A program made the translations under genes and the position numbers. Below, one piece after another: positions 45,678 through 53,098 of a stretch of DNA of 64,000 bases; positions within the stretch are counted from its first letter, which is position 1, and every line of letters starts with the position of its first letter. Under the pieces are notes generated by a model, which saw only the letters and a program-made list of their open reading frames with translations, was not told the origin of the DNA and ran no database searches. The DNA comes from Legionella clemsonensis (lineage in GTDB: Bacteria > Pseudomonadota > Gammaproteobacteria > Legionellales > Legionellaceae): assembly GCF_002240035.1 (NCBI RefSeq), contig NZ_CP016397.1, positions 726,001 through 790,000 of the forward strand, in the 5' to 3' direction.

Positions 45678-46496
45678 ATGTCCACGCTCATTTTTCTAAA
45701 TGAAAATGGGCAACATGCTCCTTTCCCAATGGATGACCGGGTATTCGTGGGAGAGGCGCTTTTTGAAACACTTCGTGTTGCTCACGGCAAACCCTGTTAT
45801 GCGAAACTTCATTGGCAGCGCCTTCAGCAGTCAGCCGCATTGCTAAAAATTCCTTTTGATGTATCTTTTGAACGTTGGTTGAAAACACTTTTACAATGCA
45901 TTCAAGCCAGATCAATGCAAAATGGTGGTATCAAAATAACGCTGTGTGGAGGGAGTGCACCCAGAGGACTAACGGCAAAAGCCATGGAATCACGTCTAAT
46001 TTTTGATGCTTTCAATTATATTAAAAAAACTCAGCCTCTTAAATTAATCAGTGTTCCCTGGGTTCGGGCTAGCAATAATCCACTTTACCAAATTAAATCA
46101 ACTAATTATCTTGAGGCAATTATCGCGCGGCGACGTGCTGAAGATGCTGGAGCAGATGATGTCTTGTTTTACAATGAGAAATATCAGCCTACAGAAACTT
46201 CGGTGGCCAATTTTTTTATTATTAAAAAAAATACCTTATATACTCCCGATTTAAAGTGTGGCCTTTTGCCTGGAATAATTCGCCAACGGCTATTGACAAT
46301 CAGTCAAGCGAATGCTATCGCATGTGTTGAAGAAGAACTGGATAAAAAAGCGCTCACAGATGCTGATGCAATGTTTACCTGCAATGCTTTACAGGGATTA
46401 TGTGCAGTTTCAACACTGGATCATGTTACTTTTTCTACTAGTCATCCTTTGATGGAATTATTAGAAGATCTTTTGGCAAGCGATTGCTTTTTTTAA
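45678..46496 (+). CDS. pabC: Class IV aminotransferase, probable 4-amino-4-deoxychorismate lyase
   Basis: A 272-residue PLP fold-type IV enzyme with the PLP lysine Lys140 in YQIKSTNYLEA and the GADDVLFYNE and TETSVANFF segments. Length and lack of a neighbouring branched-chain pathway favour PabC, making p-aminobenzoate for folate; D-alanine aminotransferase is the alternative. Its last 59 bp overlap the convergent TVP38-like gene. Confidence 0.8.
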   Translation: MSTLIFLNENGQHAPFPMDDRVFVGEALFETLRVAHGKPCYAKLHWQRLQQSAALLKIPFDVSFERWLKTLLQCIQARSMQNGGIKITLCGGSAPRGLTAKAMESRLIFDAFNYIKKTQPLKLISVPWVRASNNPLYQIKSTNYLEAIIARRRAEDAGADDVLFYNEKYQPTETSVANFFIIKKNTLYTPDLKCGLLPGIIRQRLLTISQANAIACVEEELDKKALTDADAMFTCNALQGLCAVSTLDHVTFSTSHPLMELLEDLLASDCFF

Positions 46497-47130
46497 TACG
46501 TTGTCGCTGACAGTACCTCATTATTTTTATACTACAGAATAACAAACCTAAAATAAGTAGAATAAAAATACTGGAGTTTTTATAAAAAGGAATTTGCTGC
46601 GTTAAAACTTCCATTCCTGCATAACCGCAATAGGTATAAACAATTTCAGCAGGGGTGAGAAAAATAAAGGTGGTGATTACATAGTGGCTGAGTTTGATTT
46701 GCGTAAGCCCGAGGCCGTAATTAACAAGATTGAAGGGAATAATAGGTACTAAACGGAGCAAGGCAACAAATTGCCAACCATTTTTCTCAACACCGGCAAT
46801 CAGCTTGTTAATACGGGGATTTCTTTTTTTAGTAAACCAATCTGTGGCCCAATGCCTGCTAATATAAAAAGCACTGGCGGCACCTAATGTAGCACCCAAA
46901 AGATTTAATAGTGTGCCAAATAAAGGACCAAACAATGCTCCACCAGCCAGTGTAAGTACCATTGTTGGTAATAGCAAGACGGTTGCAAGACAATAGAGCA
47001 GCAAAAACAAAACGGGTGCAAGCCAGCCTAAGTTTTTGATGCTTTGCAGGATTATCGGTGCATTCTGCTGAAAAACATAGGCACTAGCAATAAATCCAAT
47101 TAATGCCAATACTGTGCAGAATACTCTCAT
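46438..47130 (-). CDS. TVP38/TMEM64-family membrane protein
   Basis: A 230-residue polytopic membrane protein with the DedA/VTT-domain signature: TMVLTLAGGALFGPLFGTLLN, ASAFYISRHWATDW and the LVPIIPFNLVNYGLGLTQI helix. About five to six helices are expected. These proteins are thought to be lipid scramblase or transport related. The 248-bp gap upstream (47131-47378) contains no gene and no motif I can support. Confidence 0.88.
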   Translation of the reverse strand: MRVFCTVLALIGFIASAYVFQQNAPIILQSIKNLGWLAPVLFLLLYCLATVLLLPTMVLTLAGGALFGPLFGTLLNLLGATLGAASAFYISRHWATDWFTKKRNPRINKLIAGVEKNGWQFVALLRLVPIIPFNLVNYGLGLTQIKLSHYVITTFIFLTPAEIVYTYCGYAGMEVLTQQIPFYKNSSIFILLILGLLFCSIKIMRYCQRQRIKKSNRLPKDLLIIPSKDD

Positions 47131-47378
47131 TCGTCATTAGGTCTATACCACATGGGCATCACTTTATTACAGAGCGCTAATTTGAGCAAGTTTAGTAAGT
47201 AGATCAACGAAGCTGTCCCCACTCAAGGTAAACCTGTCTACTAGCATAAATAAATTCAGAATGCCTGCATTTCGCGCTTTATGCCTGAGAAAGGATTACA
47301 AAACAAATGAGTAGTTATTTAATAAGGTAATTGCTTTTCCTCTCGCTTTGGAGCTGCGCTAATTGTTGATAATGGACA

Positions 47379-49577
47379 CTATGGTTTTGTAATGGTTGGT
47401 TCGGCTGATTTATCAGAAGGCTTTTCTGGAAACGATGCAGCATGGAAGAAAACTACTTCAGTACTTGATGCATGAGAGCTTGGGAAATTTAGTAGTTTGC
47501 TATACCAGGAAGCATATTGTTTTTCAGATAAATAGGGCTGTAAATTATCTTTTAAGAGCATTATGGCGTTTGCAACCTCTTTCTTTGTAAGGGGGCTAGA
47601 GGTACTGACTAATGTATCTAATAAAGAAGCAAAATTGTTCACTGCCAAACGCGCACAGTCTTTGGCAGCTGAAAAATTAAGGCTTTCAACTAATCGCTGT
47701 AGATGAGAACACAACATCAAAATACGTTGAAAAGGCTCTTGATAGTTGTTAAGAATAGTAGCAATTTCTGTATTTTCTTTTAATAGCAACTCTAATTCAG
47801 ACGGTTTAAAAGAAGTCTCTGTGGCATTAAAACGCAACAGTTCGCTTTGTTGTTTTTTAATTTGCTGCTGCCAATACTTAAAAAGTTCTTCGCTAATACA
47901 ATGTTCTTTGCAGCGAGGCAAAAGTTGATGATAAATAAAACTTAATTGCTCAATGTCTAACTGGCAATGAGTAATTAAATGATGCAACGCGTGTAATGCT
48001 TCATTATTGATTTCATTTTCCTTGTCAATGTCTTGAAGATCTTGGCTTACTTTAAGATTGTTATCAACAAGGGCTATCAGTGTTGTAGCTGACATATCAG
48101 CAAAAGAGTTCTCCTGCGTCGTTGATAAATTTCGAGAATTAAAAATTACCAATTTATTTAAAACAGAATTTAACTGAGGTTTTAAATGGGGATATACTGA
48201 AAGAACACGCCTTACAATCCAGTCTTTCTCCAGTTGGGTTAATTGAGATTCACAACGAATTCTTCGTGCCGTTTTAAGACCTTCTTTTATATTGAGACTG
48301 CCAGATACAAGAATGGCAACAGCATGCTTTTCAGCAGGTTGATAATCTCTCATAATGCCAGAAGCATATTGATGAGGATTTAAGAGGCTAGTATTATCTT
48401 TAACTGAGTTAATATGAAAATCAGACGGCCATGTTTGTAAAATTTTTCCAGCAAAAAAGTTTAAAGTTTGATAATTAAGTCTGTCAGATGACCACTCCTT
48501 TTGCTTTTCTTCCACCACATTGTAATGAGTGCGAATGAGCACCTCAGTTACTAATCGAGTAACCTGCATGAGCAACGGGTGTGGTTTGGGATTAACATAT
48601 TCATATAAATCTTTTATTATTTTTAACGGGGTATCGTAAGAAGTATACTTAAAACGAGTAGAATCAATTTTTTTTTCAAGAACGTCTAAAATTTGTTTTT
48701 TTACTTGCAGATAGATGCTTTCTCTTATGAGATCTTCTCTGGTTGGAGAAAAAGAGGATTCAGCGAGTATTTGTTTGATAGGGTCAATCTTGTTAATTCC
48801 AGAATTTAAAAAACTTAGAAGAATAATTAATTCCTGGGCAGCAAAAATAAACGGGTGAGAATTCTCTTTTGCAGAAATATCCTTCTCCGGTGAAACATAT
48901 AATTTAATGAGGGTCTCTGCTAATAGATAAGATTCAATAAATTCATATTGGTCTTGTATGTTCTCTTTCTGATAGAGTGCGTAATAATAAGTAAGGCATT
49001 CTTTGGGTGCGTGCTCAAAAAGTTGTATTAAATAATTTTGATAATCCTGTGGTGGCAGTCTTCGCTTAAGTGCGTCTAATCGCTCAATAATTTGGAGATT
49101 TTCTTTTGTATCTTCTGCCTTTTTTAATCGTTGAAGACGACATCGAAAATCCTGAAGCGCTTTTTGTGGTTCAGAGAAGAGGGCTGCCTCGAATTGCGAG
49201 TCATCTAAAAAGATGGTCTCTATTGCGTTGGAGTCTATCGTAACTAACTGGTTATCAACCTCTGGCGTGATTAACAAGGCTTCGCGCAATCTTGAGCCAG
49301 GTTGTGAGTTAAGCTTTAAGTAGCCAAAAGAGATAAAAGAGATAAAATTCCATAGCCAGTTTAAATTGGCAGTCCAGCTCCAACCTTGTTGGTGTTCATC
49401 ACCTAATAATGTGTTTTTTCTTTTATTAAATTGAATCAATCGATCCGATGAATTTGCATTAACATCATCTAAGAGCGTTAACAATTCCTTTTTTAAAGGC
49501 TCTCTTTTTGTGTCAATTGTATTAAGCTTTTGTCGCCACGCATATAGCAACGCTTCCTCTGAGTTATATTTACGCAT
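47379..49577 (-). CDS. Large unknown helical protein next to the icm locus, candidate effector
   Basis: A 732-residue, mainly helical protein without signal peptide. A Trp/Phe-rich stretch at about residues 65-88 (WSWTANLNWLWNFISFISF) may be a membrane-seeking segment. The rest is Leu/Gln/Glu-rich. I do not recognise a family or active site. Effector genes are known to lie upstream of icmT in L. pneumophila, so position and size favour an effector, but a promoter with a PmrA-like box is not convincing here. The start ATG 49577 has no strong ribosome-binding site. Confidence 0.5.
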   Translation of the reverse strand: MRKYNSEEALLYAWRQKLNTIDTKREPLKKELLTLLDDVNANSSDRLIQFNKRKNTLLGDEHQQGWSWTANLNWLWNFISFISFGYLKLNSQPGSRLREALLITPEVDNQLVTIDSNAIETIFLDDSQFEAALFSEPQKALQDFRCRLQRLKKAEDTKENLQIIERLDALKRRLPPQDYQNYLIQLFEHAPKECLTYYYALYQKENIQDQYEFIESYLLAETLIKLYVSPEKDISAKENSHPFIFAAQELIILLSFLNSGINKIDPIKQILAESSFSPTREDLIRESIYLQVKKQILDVLEKKIDSTRFKYTSYDTPLKIIKDLYEYVNPKPHPLLMQVTRLVTEVLIRTHYNVVEEKQKEWSSDRLNYQTLNFFAGKILQTWPSDFHINSVKDNTSLLNPHQYASGIMRDYQPAEKHAVAILVSGSLNIKEGLKTARRIRCESQLTQLEKDWIVRRVLSVYPHLKPQLNSVLNKLVIFNSRNLSTTQENSFADMSATTLIALVDNNLKVSQDLQDIDKENEINNEALHALHHLITHCQLDIEQLSFIYHQLLPRCKEHCISEELFKYWQQQIKKQQSELLRFNATETSFKPSELELLLKENTEIATILNNYQEPFQRILMLCSHLQRLVESLNFSAAKDCARLAVNNFASLLDTLVSTSSPLTKKEVANAIMLLKDNLQPYLSEKQYASWYSKLLNFPSSHASSTEVVFFHAASFPEKPSDKSAEPTITKP

Positions 49578-49795
49578 TTTATGCAGAGTTAGATTTAATT
49601 CTGTATTAATAATAACCTAAATAAGGGACTAAAAATGTTAAGTTATTGTAAGGGTTTGCATCAATGATTAAATCTCTCTTTTTTGTTGTAACTTGAAATT
49701 CTACTTGTGATCCCTGATAAATTCAGGCATTTTTATAAGGAAGGGTTATTTTTTGTCATTCTGTTAATATCGGAACATTTCGCTAAATTAAATGA

Positions 49796-49828
49796 CTTAA
49801 TAAAGCCTTAATCTTTGCTTGTTATGAT
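49796..49828 (+). promoter_or_regulatory. Perfect PmrA-box-like promoter of the 62-codon gene
   Basis: CTTAAT (49796-49801), AAAGC, CTTAAT (49807-49812) are followed after exactly 10 nt by TATGAT (49823-49828). This is the cleanest TTAAT-type copy in the window. It would transcribe the small gene at 49857, and possibly read into icmT. Confidence 0.65.
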
Positions 49829-49856
49829 GTAATTATGAATTATCACGGAGGCTGTG

Positions 49857-50045
49857 ATGACAAATAGCACACAATACATGTTGGCTCAAATGGAAAAGCC
49901 CTCATCTTCTAAATCCAAAGTAAACTCTGAGCCTGAAGTTCAAACAAGTGACACCAAAACCTCTGTAGAAGAGTCTTCACTACAAAAACTGGTACAGGAA
50001 TGTCTGATTAAAAAAGACCAGTATAGCAATACCCCTTATTCCTAA
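49857..50045 (+). CDS. 62-residue hydrophilic protein of unknown function
   Basis: A small protein with ACGGAGG five bases before ATG 49857 (a GTG lies directly before it in frame). It is Ser/Lys/Glu-rich and probably disordered (PSSSKSKVNSEPEVQTSD), with a short possible amphipathic helix SSLQKLVQECLIKK near the C-terminus. No family is recognised. Strong ribosome-binding site and PmrA-like promoter argue that it is real. It may be a very small secreted protein or an accessory of the icm locus that begins 91 bp downstream. Confidence 0.6.
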   Translation: MTNSTQYMLAQMEKPSSSKSKVNSEPEVQTSDTKTSVEESSLQKLVQECLIKKDQYSNTPYS

Positions 50046-50075
50046 TTGTTATTTTTCAATAGCTGCTTTATTTGC

Positions 50076-50103
50076 TTGAATTCTAATTAACGAAAGATAT
50101 ACT
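50076..50103 (+). promoter_or_regulatory. Predicted icmT promoter
   Basis: TTGAAT (50076-50081) and TATACT (50098-50103) are separated by 16 nt, 33 bp before the icmT ATG. TATACT is the -10-like element I recall being reported for several L. pneumophila icm/dot genes. Sequence match is direct; activity is inferred. Confidence 0.5.
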
Positions 50104-50136
50104 GTTAATATATAAGTCAAGTGGTAAGAGGTTTAT

Positions 50137-50403
50137 ATGGCGGCTGGCAGTTTTGCTGAAACAGCCCATTGGCGTGACTCAGCACGAAGTACTCGTTTTT
50201 TCATGGTAGATGCAAGAGCAGCATTTCCTATTTTTCTTTTTTTAATGCATATCCGTGTCTGGACTGGAGTTCTGGTTCTCCTTTCTGCTGTTATCTTTGG
50301 TATTATTGAACATTACGGCTTTACGGTTCCTGTTTTTTTGCGTTGGTTGAGACAGTTTCTGGCTGGACCTATTAAAAGTTCACAACCATGGTGGCGCCAA
50401 TAA
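50137..50403 (+). CDS. icmT: Dot/Icm protein IcmT
   Basis: An 88-residue protein closely matching IcmT in length and sequence, with HWRDSARSTRFFMVDARAAFP and two hydrophobic helices (about 28-43 and 44-60). It is an inner-membrane component of the type IVB system linked to egress and pore formation in L. pneumophila. AAGAGG precedes its ATG. Its stop overlaps the icmS start by one base (TAATG). Confidence 0.96.
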   Translation: MAAGSFAETAHWRDSARSTRFFMVDARAAFPIFLFLMHIRVWTGVLVLLSAVIFGIIEHYGFTVPVFLRWLRQFLAGPIKSSQPWWRQ

Positions 50404-50747
50404 TGGAAACAGATATCAAGAAAAGTATGGCGCTCATTGCTGGTAGTATGAATGCCAAATTTTATTTAAATGATCGATTTGTAAGCTTTGATGAAGTTTT
50501 TTCTGAAACTGGTCTACTTCCAGCCATTGCCAGGCGAGCTGATCAATTATGTTCACTTTGTTTGGGATATGGTTTGGGTGTTACTTTTGATGAAGCGGAG
50601 AATGCTTTGTTAGGAATACGAGTTGTTTTTGATGAAGTCACACCCAACGCGTTACGGCTACTGTGTATGACTGATGTTTTAAATGAATTAATTCAAGGGG
50701 GACCGAGCAGAGATTACACGCCTTTGGATGAATTAATGTATGACTAG
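50403..50747 (+). CDS. icmS: Dot/Icm effector chaperone subunit IcmS
   Basis: A 114-residue acidic protein, almost collinear with IcmS (MNAKFYLNDRFVSFDEVFSE, then CMTDVLNELIQGG). With IcmW it forms an adaptor that binds effectors and docks to DotL (IcmO). I start it at ATG 50403, which matches the usual length; an upstream start inside icmT would add five residues. Confidence 0.97.
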   Translation: METDIKKSMALIAGSMNAKFYLNDRFVSFDEVFSETGLLPAIARRADQLCSLCLGYGLGVTFDEAENALLGIRVVFDEVTPNALRLLCMTDVLNELIQGGPSRDYTPLDELMYD

Positions 50748-50767
50748 CAATCCTAAAGATTTTAATT

Positions 50768-50827
50768 GTAAAAAAAGTGAAAGTTTAGAATTCCTTAAGA
50801 TTATCTTAAGGAATTTAATGATACTCT
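50768..50827 (+). promoter_or_regulatory. icmR-position promoter with CpxR-like and PmrA-like sites
   Basis: GTAAA at 50768-50772 and GTGAAA at 50777-50782 resemble a CpxR box. Downstream, CTTAAG (50794-50799), ATTAT, CTTAAG (50805-50810) form a perfect PmrA-type tandem, with TACTCT at 50822-50827 after 11 nt. The same stretch (50789-50815) is also an 11-bp-stem hairpin and might end icmTS transcripts. Both regulators are known to act on icmR-position genes in different Legionella species. Confidence 0.65.
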
Positions 50828-50856
50828 AAACTTAAGTTAGTAGTAGGAGTATACGA

Positions 50857-51219
50857 ATGCCATCAAGTAGTGATCACAAGAAAGTCATGGAAGCATTGCG
50901 AAGCCAGAGTTTTCTTAAATCTCCGGTGTCTCCTACTAAAGATGCACAATTGATTGAAATCGATTTGGCAGATGAGCTCACTGGTCCTTTATCTAGAAAA
51001 GTGGCCAATCCATTGCAGACCATACTTTCCATTAAATCTGACGAAAATAATAAACTAGCTCAAGCGGAAGTTGGCAAACTTACAGAGATAATAAAAACAG
51101 TGGTTTCGAATCCTGCAGCAGCTGAACAGATAGCTAAAGAGCAAAGTGCTCAATATCGCGATCAGGCTATTGAAGTTCAAAGTGAAGAGCCTGTCCCTCC
51201 CTCCGCTCCACGCATGTAA
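50857..51219 (+). CDS. icmR: IcmR functional homologue (FIR protein)
   Basis: A 120-residue hydrophilic helical protein exactly between icmS and icmQ. It is not recognisably similar to L. pneumophila IcmR, which is expected: this slot is hypervariable across Legionella, and the proteins (FIR) share only function, namely binding IcmQ and controlling its membrane insertion. The central helix (residues 45-90) is a plausible IcmQ-binding region. GTAGGAG precedes the ATG. The assignment comes from position, size and promoter rather than sequence. Confidence 0.8.
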   Translation: MPSSSDHKKVMEALRSQSFLKSPVSPTKDAQLIEIDLADELTGPLSRKVANPLQTILSIKSDENNKLAQAEVGKLTEIIKTVVSNPAAAEQIAKEQSAQYRDQAIEVQSEEPVPPSAPRM

Positions 51220-51301
51220 TAGTATGCAGCGTTTCTGTTGAATGCTGTTATACTGTTCATATTGCTTTTATTACTGGTGCATTAGCACCCTATTGTTTTT
51301 C

Positions 51302-51889
51302 ATGAAAGATAAATTAACACCTGAACAAGCTTACGTTATTCTTAAAGCGCTGGATGATGCAATTGCAGAAGGGCCTTGGGAAGAGTCAAATTTTCTACGT
51401 GTCATTGGTAAAAATTTACGAGAAATACGTCAAAATTTTGCTGATCGTATTGGCAGCACTACAGAATTACCTCAAAGCAATGTTGCTGCTAATCGGGGAG
51501 AAGGAGCAGTCTTGCAATCAGGCCAGCAAGAAATTTTTGTTGGCCTTTATTCAACAGAAGGCAACAGTGTACAGGCATGGGAACGTATTCTTGCCAATTT
51601 GCCACGGCAAATTATATCAAGACCCATTTATACCAATGAGCAAGATGTCAAAAATTTTATAAAATCTAAAGAAAATAGAATTAATGAAGCTTATGTGGTG
51701 GCTTATGTTAATGAAAGCGATGTTCTGCAGATGGCCCCGGATAAAGCGCCAGTAGATCGTTTTGGACGGCCTTTATTAACTTTGAAAGATCGCTCTTTAA
51801 ATCTCGATAATATTGTTCGCTTTGTTCATTTATCCGGGGTTTATCGTTATGTAAAGGGACGCTTGATAAAAAATTCCTCGATAGAATAG
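51302..51889 (+). CDS. icmQ: Dot/Icm protein IcmQ
   Basis: A 195-residue protein with the conserved N-terminal IcmR-binding/membrane-active domain (LTPEQAYVILKALDDAI, then NFLRVIGKNLREIR) and a C-terminal NAD-binding-like domain. IcmQ can insert into lipid bilayers and is held in check by IcmR. I start it at ATG 51302, matching the family; the in-frame ATG at 51242 adds a hydrophobic, non-conserved extension. Confidence 0.95.
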   Translation: MKDKLTPEQAYVILKALDDAIAEGPWEESNFLRVIGKNLREIRQNFADRIGSTTELPQSNVAANRGEGAVLQSGQQEIFVGLYSTEGNSVQAWERILANLPRQIISRPIYTNEQDVKNFIKSKENRINEAYVVAYVNESDVLQMAPDKAPVDRFGRPLLTLKDRSLNLDNIVRFVHLSGVYRYVKGRLIKNSSIE

Positions 51890-51964
51890 ACTGGAGTGGT
51901 CGCACCATCGCTAAAGAGGGTATATACTTTCCTGTAATTAATATTTTTTATTTTGATAAAGCGG

Positions 51965-53098
51965 ATGGCTCAACAACCACAGCAACAAGGCGGCGGTGAC
52001 AATTCAATGGCACCAGTATGGATTATGGTACTGGTGTTTTTTACCCTTTTCTTTGTCTGGAAACTGGGGCATCAACATATCGTTTCTTTTGTGTTCTATT
52101 TAAATATTCTGCAAGCAAAACTAGTAGGATTTTTTGTCAGTGATGCTCAGCTTGAGAATGATATTTATTTAATGCAAACCATTGATCCGGCGACTGTAGG
52201 CTGGGATCAATTTATTGATTTAACCAAAAGCGTTGGCGATTATATCCGCTACCCCATAGTAGCGATTCTTATTTTTCTGGCTATTTTCCTCTATAAATCC
52301 AATATCACCCTTAAGTTCCGTCGAGCACATAATATGAAAACATTACGTGCACAGGAGCAACATAACTGGATGGCAATTATGCCTGTTGTTAAAGAGGATT
52401 TAGTAAGTGCTGATATCAACAAAGGGCCATGGGCAATGGCTCTTACACCGATGGAGTTTGCTCGCAAATATAAATTACTTAAAAAAGATGACGCTCTTTT
52501 AGATAATCCTGTTCCTGGACAGGAAATGACTGCCGGCATTCGCAAAGGTGATGCTAAACGTGTATTCACACTGCAATTAGGTCCTTATTGGGATGGTTTT
52601 GAACGTTGTCCCCCACAGGCTTGGGCTTTGGCAGCAGTATTCATTGCGCGCATGAATAGAGATAGAAATTCAGCCAGTGCTATTTTAGAAGCACTCGATA
52701 AATCTTACGCCACAGGTAAAATTGATTTTTCTGTGGCAAAGCCTATATTAAAAAAGTATCAGAATGCTGAAAATGTTCAGGAGATAATAGCAAAGCATGC
52801 TTACCTACTGACAGTAATGGCTTCTTTACTGGAAGCGGCTCGGGAAGATGGCGTGGTCCCGACCTCAGAATTTTTATGGTTAAAACCTATCGATCGTCGA
52901 TTATGGTATATGCTTAATTGTGTAGGTCGGCAAACTCCTTTCGCAGAAGTGGCCGGGCCTTTTGCGCATTGGCGTGCTGAGAAGGTTATGAATCGTCGCT
53001 CACTTGTTCCTATGATTGATGAAGCAATAAAGGCGTTGGAAATTGCAGTGAAAGAAGTGAAGTTAACACCAAAAGAGTTGCAGGAGTTAGAGCCATGA
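51965..53098 (+). CDS. icmP: Dot/Icm coupling complex protein IcmP (DotM)
   Basis: A 377-residue inner-membrane protein with two N-terminal helix regions (about 15-37 and 85-108) and a soluble C-terminal domain rich in basic residues that in L. pneumophila recognises Glu-rich effector signals. It forms the coupling complex with DotL. The start ATG 51965 matches family length; a TTG at 51953 is in frame. Its stop overlaps icmO. Confidence 0.96.
   Translation: MAQQPQQQGGGDNSMAPVWIMVLVFFTLFFVWKLGHQHIVSFVFYLNILQAKLVGFFVSDAQLENDIYLMQTIDPATVGWDQFIDLTKSVGDYIRYPIVAILIFLAIFLYKSNITLKFRRAHNMKTLRAQEQHNWMAIMPVVKEDLVSADINKGPWAMALTPMEFARKYKLLKKDDALLDNPVPGQEMTAGIRKGDAKRVFTLQLGPYWDGFERCPPQAWALAAVFIARMNRDRNSASAILEALDKSYATGKIDFSVAKPILKKYQNAENVQEIIAKHAYLLTVMASLLEAAREDGVVPTSEFLWLKPIDRRLWYMLNCVGRQTPFAEVAGPFAHWRAEKVMNRRSLVPMIDEAIKALEIAVKEVKLTPKELQELEP

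Noticed and set aside
49578..49615. ATTAAT-N5-ATTAAA before the 732-residue protein as a PmrA box
   Set aside because: The only hexamer at the right distance touches the start codon, leaving no leader, and the half-sites are poor.
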